Positions 11,287 through 20,504 of a stretch of 64,000 bases of DNA are shown here, piece by piece. The notes beneath the pieces are model-generated. The model saw only the letters and a program-made list of their open reading frames with translations. It did no database searches and was not told the origin of the DNA. Source of the stretch: Prorocentrum cordatum (Eukaryota; Sar; Dinophyceae; Prorocentrales; Prorocentraceae). The first letter of the stretch is position 1. Every line of letters begins with the position of its first letter. A program made the translations under genes and the position numbers. The DNA is taken from contig CAUYUJ010015282.1 in NCBI GenBank assembly GCA_963575745.1, forward strand, positions 1,745,933-1,809,932, read 5' to 3'.

Positions 11287-12219
11287 TCATAATCCCTCCT
11301 CGTCATCAAGCGTCATCAGGTACGTCGGAATATGTTCTGCCTTCGCTTCCTTGCTCACTCCTGTGGTCTCGGGTAGGTTGTTAGCTTTCAATGCGCGATT
11401 CCAGTCGGCTTGCTTGACTTTTACTAGGTTCCCCACCGCTTTGCAGAACTCTTTGGGGTTCTTCGGGTAGGAGATGAAGTCGTCGGAGGGGGCGACGGTT
11501 TTCATGATCTCTTTCGTGGCTTGCTCCTCGGACTTCTTGGTTCTCTCTGGCGTTGCAACCATAGGCATCTTAAGCTTGCGGGTAGACTTTGGAGTTGGCG
11601 TGGAAGGCTTCGCGGGCTCATACCTGGCAGCGGCGATGTCAATCATGGTCTGCTGCATCTCTGCAAGTTGTTTACGCATGGCGTCCATCTCGGGCGACTC
11701 CTTTTTCGTTTTCTTCATGTTCGCAGCGGCTTTGGCGATGCGCTTGAAGTTGACGTTACTGCTGGAGCTGATGGCAGCACTAGAGGCTTGACTTGAGGCT
11801 GAACTGCTTGCAATAGAAGTGTCACTCCCATGGGCTTTGAGCTTGCGATTGGCCAGCATCAGGGACTTGAACGGCTTTGACTTCTGGGTTCCTCCACATC
11901 CTAGGATGGTAGTGGCGGCTTTCATCGCAGAGCGCTTCACTTTTTTCATGAACGACTTGTTCTCGACCGCAGCTTGCTTGGCTTGTTCACGGCGGAGGAA
12001 CGCTTCATTTACAGCGGTCAAGGATTCTACCGCATTCATCACATAGGTGGGCATGCGGTCATCATAGCTCTTGCCACCTCCCTTTCCATTGCTCTGTTTA
12101 AAGTGTTGTGCGCCAGAACCTCCAGGCCCACCTTTCCACTGAGGTCCCCAGCGCTGAGCCATCACGCACACGTAAGTGTAGGCAAATGCAGGGCGTCTAT
12201 GAATGGCATGAAATTGCAT
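11287..12219 (-). CDS. Intact 310-codon basic low-complexity protein of the nested element (Gag-like?)
   Basis: This is the only uninterrupted long frame in the nested element. The predicted protein is rich in Lys, Ser, Ala and Thr. It has a Gly/Lys patch after residue 30 (KGGGKSYDD), basic stretches (KKVKRSAMKAA, KRIAKAAANMKKTKKE), a Ser-rich linker at about residues 135-155, a short helical MDAMRKQLAEMQQTM segment, and an acidic C-terminus. Translation could begin at residue 1 (12219) or at the internal Met 20. I recognise no domain. Its place beside an RT, its charge and its length would suit a nucleic-acid-binding Gag-like product, but that is inference from context. A host gene captured by the element is the alternative. 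Confidence 0.5.
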   Translation of the reverse strand: MQFHAIHRRPAFAYTYVCVMAQRWGPQWKGGPGGSGAQHFKQSNGKGGGKSYDDRMPTYVMNAVESLTAVNEAFLRREQAKQAAVENKSFMKKVKRSAMKAATTILGCGGTQKSKPFKSLMLANRKLKAHGSDTSIASSSASSQASSAAISSSSNVNFKRIAKAAANMKKTKKESPEMDAMRKQLAEMQQTMIDIAAARYEPAKPSTPTPKSTRKLKMPMVATPERTKKSEEQATKEIMKTVAPSDDFISYPKNPKEFCKAVGNLVKVKQADWNRALKANNLPETTGVSKEAKAEHIPTYLMTLDDEEGL

Positions 12220-13491
12220 TGCTTGCGGGTTTCACGAGAAACGGCTTCGTGCTCGAGGGTGGGTTATGGACATAGCGCAAGAAAATGTTGGAGCATTCAT
12301 GGGGCCATCGGAAAGCCAAAAATTCAGGGGCATCAGTCTGAGAAACCATCCAATCATACTTCTCCGCCAGGTATTGAAACAGGAACTTACCGACAATCAT
12401 ATCCCGTGGGAGCCTTCGGAGCATCGTGTCCTTGATCCCCGACCATTCCCCAAAGAGACGCACGATCGATATAGATCTGGATTTGTGTCTTCGGGGAACG
12501 TTTTTGCAGGGCGCGACTAAGTAGTGTGGCGGGCCAGTCACATTTGAGAATTTCGCTTACCAGACATAAGAATGCTGTACGCGCATAGTGTGCATTACCT
12601 TTCGCCATATTGCTATATACAAATACCCTTTCCAAGACCAGCATGCGTAGTGTTGCATCGGGTAGTTCATCGGGGGCAGAGCTCCATGCGGGGATCTTAG
12701 CGTAGTGAGGGTCAGCTCCCAGGCCTTGGGCAAATTTTCCGCTGTGCGAGAAGGGGTGGATGTAGATTTTCCCGTCGACATCCGGAATCCGAACCTGCAA
12801 ACAATCCATGGGTAGCGAACGTCCCTTTTCCGTGACTCCCACGCCATGCGGCCAAAGCTGTTGCACGAACTTAAAGCAACAGGTGGAACAGAAAAATCGC
12901 GAGCACCGCAGCGAGTCATCCACATGCAGTAGGCCTTGCAGAAGCTGGGAGGGCAGAAGGTCACGGAAGCGCAGACCAATGGCATGGGCACGGGCAGGGG
13001 TAGCATAGAGATTATGGATGTCCTCACCGAGATCGCACAGGGTGGCTGTTTCAGACATCGCACCTCCCATCGGCCAGCCTCTCGTGCGTGAGAAGATCTC
13101 CCGTCCGATGAAAAACATGTGTCTTGGGCAGCGCAACGGATAGCACGCCGCAGGTCCTGAAAGGAAAGCGCGTCATATTCGTGGGGAACGCGTTGGCCTG
13201 CACGACATATGTGTCCATGAGCACGCGGTGTACGTTTAATGGCAATCGCATTCTGTCCCGTTCGTTTTCGAACTCGGTTGAGTGGGGCATCACATCGAAC
13301 AATGCCTCGTCCAACGCTAGCGTCTTTGAAGAATTGGCTTGCGTCGGCCTTCGTCCAGGAGATCGGGGCTTTGGGGGCTCCACAGGGGCATCGAAACCGG
13401 TGTTCTGGTACATCCTCAAGGGCACGTTCTCTAGCATGAATAAGGTCAGGTAGGTTAGCCATCTCCCAAATCGTCCACATGTCATCCCCAC
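12197..13491 (-). pseudogene. Divergent reverse transcriptase palm of the nested element (frameshifted)
   Basis: RT-like motifs appear in order on the minus strand. A candidate motif A is WTKADASQFFKD, with its Asp at 13343-13345. Motif B is GWPMGGAMSE at 13050-13079, followed by TATLCDLGEDI. Motif C is LLHVDDSL, with the Asp pair at 12915-12920. A cysteine-rich FFCSTCCFKF follows at once. Motif A lies in a different frame from B and C, and a segment between them (13320-13160) reads best in a third frame, so at least two frameshifts are present. A further frame continues to 12197 (KFLFQYLAEKYDWM). The PMGG motif and V-D-D box argue for an RT of neither LINE nor Gypsy/Copia type; Penelope-like or an unnamed protist group are possible. 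Confidence 0.55.
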
Positions 13492-13509
13492 TGAGTTTTT
13501 AACACGTCG

Positions 13510-14013
13510 TTATCCCCGGGCAGCTTTTCGAATGTATGTACGTTGGTATGCATTAGGGGCAGCGCATATTTCTCGGTTATGGGCGCGAGGCTTAGTGCAC
13601 CTGAGCTCTCCAGAGCTCTTATCAATGCATGTTGCTTTGACAGTTAGGTAGGCCTTCACAATGTTAGCAACTGCACATCTTCGGGGGTCGCGCCAGCGGT
13701 CTGGAACGCATTTGCGTGCCAAACGATCCATCTTTTGGCAAACCATTTTCGTGCTCCACTTCGGGATATGCTGGTAGCGTACAAAGTCATCCACAAAACA
13801 CTGGCCAAGCTTCCAAACATAGCATGGCCATGGAAGCGCTGGTCTGCGGTGCGCGCCTTTATCGACAGGCACCCAACAACATTCTAACAGTCGAGAGGTG
13901 AAATCATCTCGTAGCGATTGGGTATGCGAACATGCAGGGGTGGCTGGGGAAGTTGGGAAGCAGGCGGTTGCCAGGGTCTCCACATTCACGTTCTTGGGCA
14001 GTTTTGGGCACAT
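13510..14013 (-). pseudogene. Nested element polyprotein, region before the RT palm
   Basis: A 167-codon open stretch containing VPVDKGAHRRPALP, a pattern resembling the nucleotide-binding fingers of some RTs (xADKGxxxR), then PCYVWKLGQCF and several Cys/Arg/Trp-rich helices. It overlaps the next upstream frame by 28 bp and runs into the RT palm after a stop at 13510. I take it to be the finger region of the same broken polyprotein. No independent function can be assigned. Confidence 0.45.
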
Positions 14014-15189
14014 GAGCTTCGCAAATCCACAGGACTTCCCACATTATTGACACCGTTCAAAATGAGGACGTAATTCGGCTTCAAGTTGTCCAGCAAGTAT
14101 TGCAGGAGAGAGAGAGGCATAGGAACAACCCAGTGCTGATAAGTCCCTGCAACATTATGAGATAAAGGGTTCATCTTCACTGCTACGTAATCGCTTATAT
14201 AGATCAACAGAGACATGTAGTGTAGCAGCATGCTGTTGAGATATACCATCAGAAGCCATGGGCATCTTGCATCTATGAGTTCGTAGCTTGTGTCGAAGAA
14301 ATAGCAGCAGGCTGTGTCCAGGAGATGCCCGAGTAACTTCCACCACATATCGTCGTATAGTGTCACAGCATCGTGTATATATCCGTCCAGGTGGGCATGC
14401 AAGTGGTAATCGAAGCATTTTCGTGGGCAGGAGATTACCTGACCGCAAAAAATATTCGAGCTTTCGTCGAGCTCGAACTTTGGATTCATAGGGTAAGATT
14501 TTGCAGGCATCCAAGACCTCAAGCGCGTAGGAACCAACATTACCATGGCGCCATTGTCGCCGGAAATTCAACGTCGCAGCGATCTCCCCAAGGCATATGG
14601 CCAACCATAACGTGTATCCACCGAAATACATGTACTTCTCCGCGGTCTTTCGGTCAAATCCAAACTTTGCTTTGCAATATCGTAGGAGCATCGCGAAATT
14701 GGTGGTGGTTTCATACAGTCGGTGTCGCATTTGCTCATTATGCGTGATCTGTTCGATGATGTTAAGGCGCAGCTCGTCTTGGACAGCGGGCATCTGCCGC
14801 TGGTGTCGAAACTTTCTTGGGCGACGTGGTTGCCCAGCTTGAGAGGGTCCGAAACCGGTCTGTGTGGGCGGTCGTAATACACTAATCGCCAAAGGTTCAT
14901 ATGCTGCAATCGTCTTTAAGTCACTCCAGGCAATCGGGAACAGCGTGAAATTCCATATGGAACAATTTCGCCAGATACGGGATCTCGGTCTATCAGATTC
15001 ATTTCCACTTTCCTGAAATGTCCATCGAAAGTGCTCTCGAAAACGTAGCGTGGGTCCGAATGCAGTTCGTCTATTACATGCTCGCATTCCTGTGGTTCTT
15101 TCAACATGCCATACAGATGATTCTGAGGAAAACGCTGCATATATGACTCCACTATCAGATTTCGTGTCAGACTTTGCCAATACGGTCAA
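13986..15189 (-). pseudogene. Nested element polyprotein, central region of unknown function
   Basis: Minus-strand frames at 15189-14155 and 14546-13986 look protein-like in alternate parts. The first contains DELRLNIIEQITHNEQMRH and KFGFDRKTAEKYMYFGG. The second has ICISDYVAV-like hydrophobic segments and LKPNYVLILNGVNNV. They overlap in 14155-14546, and true coding probably switches frame there. I recognise no domain. Base composition is noticeably less GC-rich than the host DNA around it, as in the rest of this element. Confidence 0.35.
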
Positions 15190-15691
15190 AAAAGAATACC
15201 AAGGAAGACATGCCAGCGCTCCGAGTCTGGCCTGTCTTGTAGTAGTGCTGCTTGTAGGAGTGGTTTGCTAGCACGTAATGGGACTCGTATCCAGTGATTT
15301 TCTTGAAATCGTCGAACAAATCCAAGACCATGAAGTGCTGATAGGTGCGCATACAACGTCCATGTTGTGGCGGCTTCTTTTCCAGTCATACACCAGTGCG
15401 CCAGTCCGCATCGGACTGTGGCCCATAGGTTCGTACGTTGTGCTGTAGGATCTCGTTGCACCAAGCAGGATGTGGCATACACTGCAATTGCACGTCCTGC
15501 TCGGTGCGCGTCGTCATGTTGTGGCAAGTTGAGGAAATCACCTGTGTGGTCCACAACTGTATCTCCGACGATGCATACAGTGCTCGTCTGAGGTAGAGAG
15601 GAGGTACGTCGGGTAGAAGGGCTTGGATACGTAGAGTGGCGATGTCCATCGCAGGGAGAGGATTGGCAGGATCTGCCAGGTCACCATGCAA
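15186..15691 (-). pseudogene. Nested element polyprotein, N-terminal remnant
   Basis: Two overlapping minus-strand frames (15691-15386 and 15554-15186) start just inside the 5' terminal repeat. The first reads ADPANPLPAMDIATLRIQ and PPLYLRRALYASSEIQLWT, which look like genuine protein. The second continues with helical segments. If this is the start of the element's main protein, the Met at 15691 is a plausible initiator 88 bp after the repeat border. No domain recognised. Confidence 0.35.
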
Positions 15692-15778
15692 ACGTGGTCG
15701 TTCGCACTATTTTTCTTGTAGTCGTCAAGGCTCCTGACGGAATGTAGACGCCAAAGCCCATAAGAGGGAACATTAGCG

Positions 15779-16172
15779 TGCTGTTTGGTCGAGCGATGGA
15801 TTTCGCCCGAGCGAGTCGGGAACGAATCAGGCGGTCGGCCTCTGGAACCGACGATGGCAGGTTACGCCACCCCTGCTCGCCTGGGCAAAACAGCTACAAT
15901 GCATCATCGTCGTCGTCTGCCGAACAAAGTATCAAGATACTGCTGAAGGCGTTGGGACTTCCTATGGCCCAGGGGGAACTGCAAAGGCCTAGCGTGAGGA
16001 TCCTTTCGAGGGCTGCTAGAAGTGTGAGAAACGAGAGAGTGCCTGCAACGAAACTCAAAGCACGATAATATAGGGCACTACACATTGTGGGGTTTAGGTG
16101 CAGTGAGAGAGAGAGAGGAACGCAGGAGACACAGGGTGGTATATCTCATTCATTAGTGACAAAACTGCTGGT
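15779..16172 (-). repeat. Terminal direct repeat, copy 2 (5' end of nested element)
   Basis: Starts TGCTGTTTGGTCGAGCG and ends GACAAAACTGCTGGT on the + strand. It is the partner of 10665-11060. In the element's own (minus) orientation this is the upstream copy and would contain its promoter. No canonical TATA box was evident. Confidence 0.9.
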
Positions 16173-16255
16173 ACTGCTGGTGGTGTTGCTGCTGCTGCTG
16201 CCGCTGCCGCTGCCGCTGCTGCTGCTGCCGCTGCTGCTGGGGCTGCCGTGCTTCC
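16146..16255. repeat. (GCT)n run encoding poly-Ala in LINE A
   Basis: CTG/GCT/GCC triplets give a run of about 18 Ala on the minus strand, continuing the coiled-coil frame of LINE A. The nested element's right border abuts this run, and its left border (10650-10670) abuts another GCT run. Confidence 0.8.
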
Positions 16256-16960
16256 CGCATCGCTTCCAGTGGGCGATGCGTTCATGAGCTTGGCTGCAGT
16301 GGTCTGAGGTGTCGTCTGGAGGCCTGCAAGTTGGGCCGACAGTGCGGTGCGCTGGGTTGTCAAGTCCATGTGTCCCTGCTGCAGTTGTTGGATGACGAGC
16401 GGCGTCATGTTCTGCTGTTGTGATGGGGGTCGCCGCATTCGCCCGTGCTGAGGGCGAGAAAGGTGCCGTAGACACCGCTTGCTGGCCGAATGTGCCTGGC
16501 GGTGCGACTGGACCGCCGATGGCGCTGAGCAGGCGGTCTCCATCATCATGCCCTCCGCGGAGTTCCCGAAGTGGACCGAGCGCTTCTGGGCAGCCGCGCG
16601 TGCCTCCTCCGCCTCCGCCTCGACCCGAGATGTTTTGAGTGTGACCAGCAGCTCTTCGGCCTGCGTCACGTCCTTCTCGGGTGTGGTTCTGGCGGCCGTT
16701 GCATGTGTCAAGGCCGCCGTCGCCTCCTGCTCTGTGTCGATGGCCGCCCGCAAGCGCACGCGAGCACGGTCCAAATGTTTCACTTGGTTGTTGGTTTGCT
16801 TCCTGGGGGGGCTGGGCCGAGATGTACATGTACAAAGCTGTTGCGTACTCGAGCTCGAGCGAGGCCCATCTCGGGTGTGTTTGATTCAAGGTTTTTGTTG
16901 GCACATGATTTGCTACTCCGATGCCTTGAGTGGTGTTTTCAGGGTCGAACGATGATTGGT
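16255..16960 (-). pseudogene. LINE A coiled-coil region
   Basis: From about 16790 to 16540 on the minus strand the frame reads as a charged heptad-like helix (RVRLRAAIDTEQEATAALTH, then KDVTQAEELLVTLKT and EAEAEEARAAAQKR), a typical coiled coil following the zinc finger in this LINE type and likely used for oligomerisation or RNA binding. Gln-rich segments and then the poly-Ala run follow. The frame differs from that of the zinc finger upstream, so at least one frameshift lies between 16.8 and 17.0 kb. Confidence 0.5.
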
Positions 16961-17475
16961 CAACTCCTGCGGGTCTGAAGGGGGGTCCACCCAGCTGGCA
17001 TGTTGCTTCGCGATCTCCACAGAGGCGGGTGGGATGCACACCTGAACCGAAACGCATTCCCGTTCGCGTTCGTTGGCTGTTCTGCTGAGGAGGCTGTTGC
17101 TTCGTGCGGTGGCCTCCGCTGATGTCGCTCCCTGCTCTTGGACCTTGTCCTCCGCTTGGCTGCGGCAGACTGTGGTCGCTTTGGTGGGAAGCACCAGAAG
17201 CACATGGTCGCTGACGGCCAGTTGTACGTGCCACAAGAAGAGCAGCACCAGTTGCCTTCTCCACGTGGTGCTCCTTGCTGCTTGGCTGGGGCATGGGCGC
17301 CTGCAGGAGTCCCTGCTCCTGAAGCGCTCGAGCCCTCGCCCTTGCTCCATGGCGGCTGCGAGCGCATCGAACCGTGATGCCGTCTCAACAAGCGGGCTGC
17401 CGCTGCGAGACGCACGAGCGTTCGAGCTCGCGCGCGTGTCGCTCGGGCACGCCTGTGCCAGGCTGGCTCTGCCAC
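16960..17475 (-). pseudogene. LINE A N-terminus with RanBP2-type zinc finger
   Basis: A 171-codon open stretch. Residues 76-95 (about 17191-17250) match the RanBP2 finger pattern W-x-C-x2-C-x3-N-x6-C-x2-C exactly (WCCSSCGTYNW...MCFWC). A basic KRRTRSKSRERHQRR segment follows. RanBP2 fingers bind single-stranded RNA or ubiquitin in known proteins; at the start of a dinoflagellate LINE an RNA-binding role is the simplest guess. The likely initiator is either Met 1 or Met 37. The downstream part (after about residue 135) reads better in another frame, so the copy is broken. Confidence 0.65.
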
Positions 17476-17617
17476 GCGGCCTGCGTGGGCACGGCTGCCT
17501 CCGTTAGCGCAGCGCTATGGCGGCGGCTGCGGCGAGGCTGCGCGTCTAGCAGCCGTCCCGAGGAGGGGCGCGCCGCTACCTGGTAGCGGCTCCCAGGGCC
17601 CTTCGAGCCGGGACAGT

Positions 17618-17730
17618 GGTTGAGAGAAGGAGGAGAAGGAGGAGGGAGGAGGAGTGGAGAGTGAGGGAGGAAGAGGAGGAGGGGGGAGGGGCAGAGGGAG
17701 GAGGAGGGAGAGGATGACGAAAAGGGAGGG
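17618..17730. repeat. Purine-rich GGA/GGAG microsatellite
   Basis: Imperfect GGA, GGAG and GGAA units on the + strand, just upstream of the kinase HRD exon. A short C-rich tract (17738-17755) follows. Confidence 0.85.
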
Positions 17731-17850
17731 GTGCTGGACCCCCCCCTCCCCCTCTGGGACGTGCTTTACATTTGTGGGGCGACTCGCGCTGGTCGCTCTT
17801 GCCTTTGGGCTCTTTGCTGGCTCGCCTCTCGCCCGATCACCGCGCTCGAG

Positions 17851-17913
17851 GTGGTGCACAGAGACCTCAAGTCCTTGAACTTATTGCTGTCTGGTCCCGT
17901 CATCGGCCTCGAG
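17851..17913 (+). CDS. Protein kinase exon with HRD catalytic loop (partial gene)
   Basis: The + strand reads VVHRDLKSLNLLLSGPVIG followed by Leu-Glu. This is the kinase catalytic loop: the HRD Asp (proton acceptor, 17863-17865), the Lys two residues later, and the Asn (metal ligand, 17878-17880) are all present. HRDLKSxNLLL is typical of TKL/Raf-like or plant- and protist-type Ser/Thr kinases. The 5' border is placed after CTCGAG (17845-17850) because the sequence before it is not kinase-like. The 3' border lies within the 9-bp repeat 17908-17916 that recurs before the DFG exon. Only about 21 residues are encoded, so the gene depends on exons elsewhere. Confidence 0.7.
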
Positions 17914-17999
17914 GAGCCAAGGGCATCGGCGTGCGTCATGGCCAGATCTTCGCATGAAGTATTGGTTACCCTTCTGCACCCCTGTGCCGTCCGCCTAAT

Positions 18000-18370
18000 T
18001 AGGCCAGATCAAAAATCACGCGCGCGATGTTCACGGTAAGCCCGTCTTCCAGCCGCCGTGTTCTTCCTCGCCTATTGGGGGTTGTGTTCGTGTCCTTGTG
18101 TCTGCGTTCAGCCAGCGCGCGCGCGTGTGTGAGAGCGTTCGCGCATGAATGCGTGGATGGCACCGCAGAGAGTGAGGACGAGGTGGGTCGAGGAGGAGGA
18201 GGGGGAGGAGGGGAAGAGAATAGGCGGATACGTGTGTACATGTGCACATTTGCCAACGGTGCAGGCAGCCAAGTTGAGGTGAAACTTAAGATTTGATCGC
18301 ATGGCGGCTAGCGAATAAAAAGCAGAGAGAGAGAGAGAGAGAGCCCGCGAGAGAGCCGAGTGCAGTGTCG
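18000..18370. other. Intronic sequence, short GA run
   Basis: Noncoding by every sign visible. It includes GGA-rich DNA at 18196-18222 and a (GA)n run at 18324-18343. Confidence 0.5.
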
Positions 18371-19140
18371 CTACGCTTCCCTCGCAGTCGCGTTGGGCGC
18401 TGTCCTGGGAAAAGGTTTAGAATGTAGTGTCCCCGGGCCTTCATGACCACCCCCCTCCGTTGGCATGCGTGGCGGCATCCGGCAGTGTTTCAGCGAGCAC
18501 CCTGGCCGACCTCCTCGTATGGTATGGATGAGTACCCACACCGCATCGGCTCCAATTGTAGTGGTCGTGAGGTAGGGACAATACCGCTTGCCCTTCCTCG
18601 GCAGCGAAGTAGTGCGAATGCCTTCTGAAAAGTACAGCGCCTGTTGCAAAACAGGATAATACCTCCAGGGGACTCCGTGAGACAGAGGTTGTGGTCCTTG
18701 GGATCTAGCAAGGCATCCGAGACCCGCCCATTGTAAACCCCCAGCAAGGTCGACTCTGTTGGGGCCCGGGCGGCTGCCACAATATTTCCCCAGAGATCGA
18801 CAAGAGAAGAGGCGTCTCTTTTCCTGGATCGCCGCATGCACTTACGCCGCATCCAAGATTTCCTGATGAAAGTCCACTCGTGGTCAGCTTCGCCCACGGG
18901 TGGACGGGGAGGAGGGAAGGGGGTGTCCGCACCAGGGGCGGCGGAGGTAGCGACATCAGGGGCCCAGGCGGGAAGGGGGTAGGGTTTGCGGTCCCGGACA
19001 GCCCCTCTCAGGATTTCTTGTGTTGTTGCAGCCCCAGCCTGGCAGCTGGCATGCCCGTCTCCCCTTGCCCGACGCCTTCGCATCCCTCTGGGTCGCCCCG
19101 TCTCTACCGGCTTTATCCTTGCACACTCGAGCAGCGCCAA
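18371..19140 (-). other. Unrecognised minus-strand open stretch
   Basis: Frames at 19140-18490 (216 codons) and 18841-18371 overlap. The first has a protein-like middle: WTFIRKSWMRRKCMRR, then SLVDLWGNIVAAARAP and STLLGVYNGRVSDALLDP. I recognise no family. It could be another retroelement remnant with a frame change near 18.6 kb, or chance. No start or splice evidence distinguishes these. Confidence 0.2.
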
Positions 19141-20267
19141 AGATACACATTCAAGCTATCTCATGAGCAGTTTCGCCATTGCCCCATCTCGAAACGCTAG
19201 CCTCCGACATTTGGTCGGGACTCAAGGCCACAGCCTTGCCCGCTGCATCGGAATATGTCGCCGCGCCGTTTGTTCCGATGCGCGGCCTTCCGCCTTGGGG
19301 AGAGCGCCTCAGTCACCATGGCAAGCTCCGCCTCGGACGCGGTTGGTGCACCGTGGGTTTGCCGCGGTGCCAGCGTCGTCTGGTTTGGGTGCGGTGCGCA
19401 GGGCTTGCCGTGGGCTTGCCGTGTTGTTGGTGTCGCCCATTTGGGCGCGTCGAGAAGAAGCGGCGCGGCGACATATCCATTACCCGCAGAGAACCACAAT
19501 CCTTGCGATATGTCAGCACACGAAGAGGTAGCAGCGTGCGCAGTAGTCTTCACCGCGTCGATGGCGCGGAGGGGCCGCCTGCCGCCTCAATAACATCCAC
19601 CATGGAACGCCCGCACGGAAGGATTTGCAGCGGATCGCATTTTGGTGTCGCCACGGCTAGGAGTGAATTCAGCGTGGATTTGTCTCTTCGCTTGTGTCAT
19701 TTAGTTTTTCTTTCGTCTCATTAAACCCCTCGAGGCCTTCGAAGTCAGCGACAGGTTTCCATCGGAGGCGAGCGGGAGAGAGCAGCTGGCATGCCGGCGT
19801 GCTCCGCCGCTGGGCTGGTTTGCGGCAGAAGGCAGCCAACTCGGCCCTGGATGGCCAACCTGTCTCACGACGGTCTACACCCAGCTCACGTTCCCTATTG
19901 GCGGGTGAACAACCCGACACTTTGGGACTTCTGCGTCTCAGTGATAGGAAGAGCCGACATCGAAGGATCGAAAAGCAACGTCGCTATGAACGCTCTGGAT
20001 GGATGGAAAAGGGGATCCGTTGGAGCCCAAAGAGCTGCGCAACCGGCCGGCCATGCGGCACGATCCAGGGCCAAGCTCAACGAAAGGGCTATCACCGAAG
20101 ATGTCTCCCGCAAGGGTTGCCGTTCAGGAGAGGCCGGGACCCGGACAGGATTTGTCGAAGTCTTCGCTACCACGTCACGTCGAGGGGCTGCACGAGGTGG
20201 GGGGGCTCTGGAAGTCTAACAGGGTTGGATTACGGCGTGTAGCCCGCCCAGACACATCCCTTACTTG
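19141..20267. other. Intronic sequence without recognised features
   Basis: Overlapping short frames on both strands carry no motifs. A GGTTTGCCGTG-type duplication near 19350-19440 is the only structure noticed. Confidence 0.4.
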
Positions 20268-20504
20268 TTACAGCAGCTCTTCTCGGAGCGGCAATGTGCA
20301 GGGGCATTCAAACAAACGGTGCTGAAGTTCATCTGCGTGGTACCAACACTGGCACCCCGTGGATGTTTGATAGAGGCATTGTTTCAACCTCGACCTCGTC
20401 AAGAACACCTGAACCAGAAAACTTGCCATTACCGCACGCAGGGGTGCCGAGGCCAGTGGTTCTGAAGGAAGGAGGCGGCGATGTCCATGATGATGCACCC
20501 CCAT
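20268..20504 (-). pseudogene. LINE 3' tail with C-terminal zinc-binding motif
   Basis: The minus-strand frame ends with GCQCWYHADELQHRLFECP and a short tail. C-x-C...H-x(6-7)-H-x4-C followed by a Pro and Leu/Arg residues is the zinc-knuckle-like motif that closes many LINE polyproteins after the RNase H or RT region (compare CxxCxxxxET..HxLxxCP). Upstream on the same strand (20.5-21.7 kb) I could not identify an RT. This looks like a 5'-truncated LINE inserted in the kinase intron, antisense to the gene. Confidence 0.45.

Larger units (their letters stand above)
10665..16172 (-). mobile_element. Nested RT-encoding element with about 395-bp direct terminal repeats
   Basis: Direct repeats at 10665-11060 and 15779-16172 bracket 4.7 kb holding minus-strand coding remnants: an N-terminal region of about 0.75 kb, a long middle region, an RT-like palm (13.35-12.9 kb) and a separate intact 310-codon frame (12219-11287). 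The layout resembles an LTR or pseudo-LTR (Penelope-like) retroelement. The RT motifs (GWPMGGAMSE, LLHVDDSL) are not those of Gypsy/Copia RTs, and I saw no integrase, protease or GIY-YIG nuclease. It sits inside the (GCT)n/poly-Ala stretch of LINE A, so it is younger than that LINE. Family is unresolved. Confidence 0.7.
4051..17475 (-). mobile_element. Decayed LINE (non-LTR retrotransposon) A, interrupted by a nested element
   Basis: Read on the minus strand, conserved pieces occur in the order expected for a long LINE: RanBP2 zinc finger (17.2 kb), coiled coil (16.5 kb), acidic linker (10.4 kb), APE-type endonuclease (9.4-8.4 kb), reverse transcriptase (7.1-6.3 kb), paired C2H2 fingers (5.8-5.4 kb) and a methyltransferase-like tail (5.3-4.1 kb). 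The reading frame changes many times, so this copy is dead. Between the Ala-rich linker and the coiled coil sits a 5.5-kb insert with its own terminal repeats (10665-16172). Without the insert the LINE is about 8 kb. It lies antisense to the kinase gene and probably in that gene's preceding intron. Confidence 0.75.

Noticed and set aside
10665-16172. Hammerhead ribozyme in the terminal repeats, as in Penelope-like elements
   Set aside because: I looked for CTGATGA/GAAA cores on both strands of the repeats and saw no convincing arrangement.
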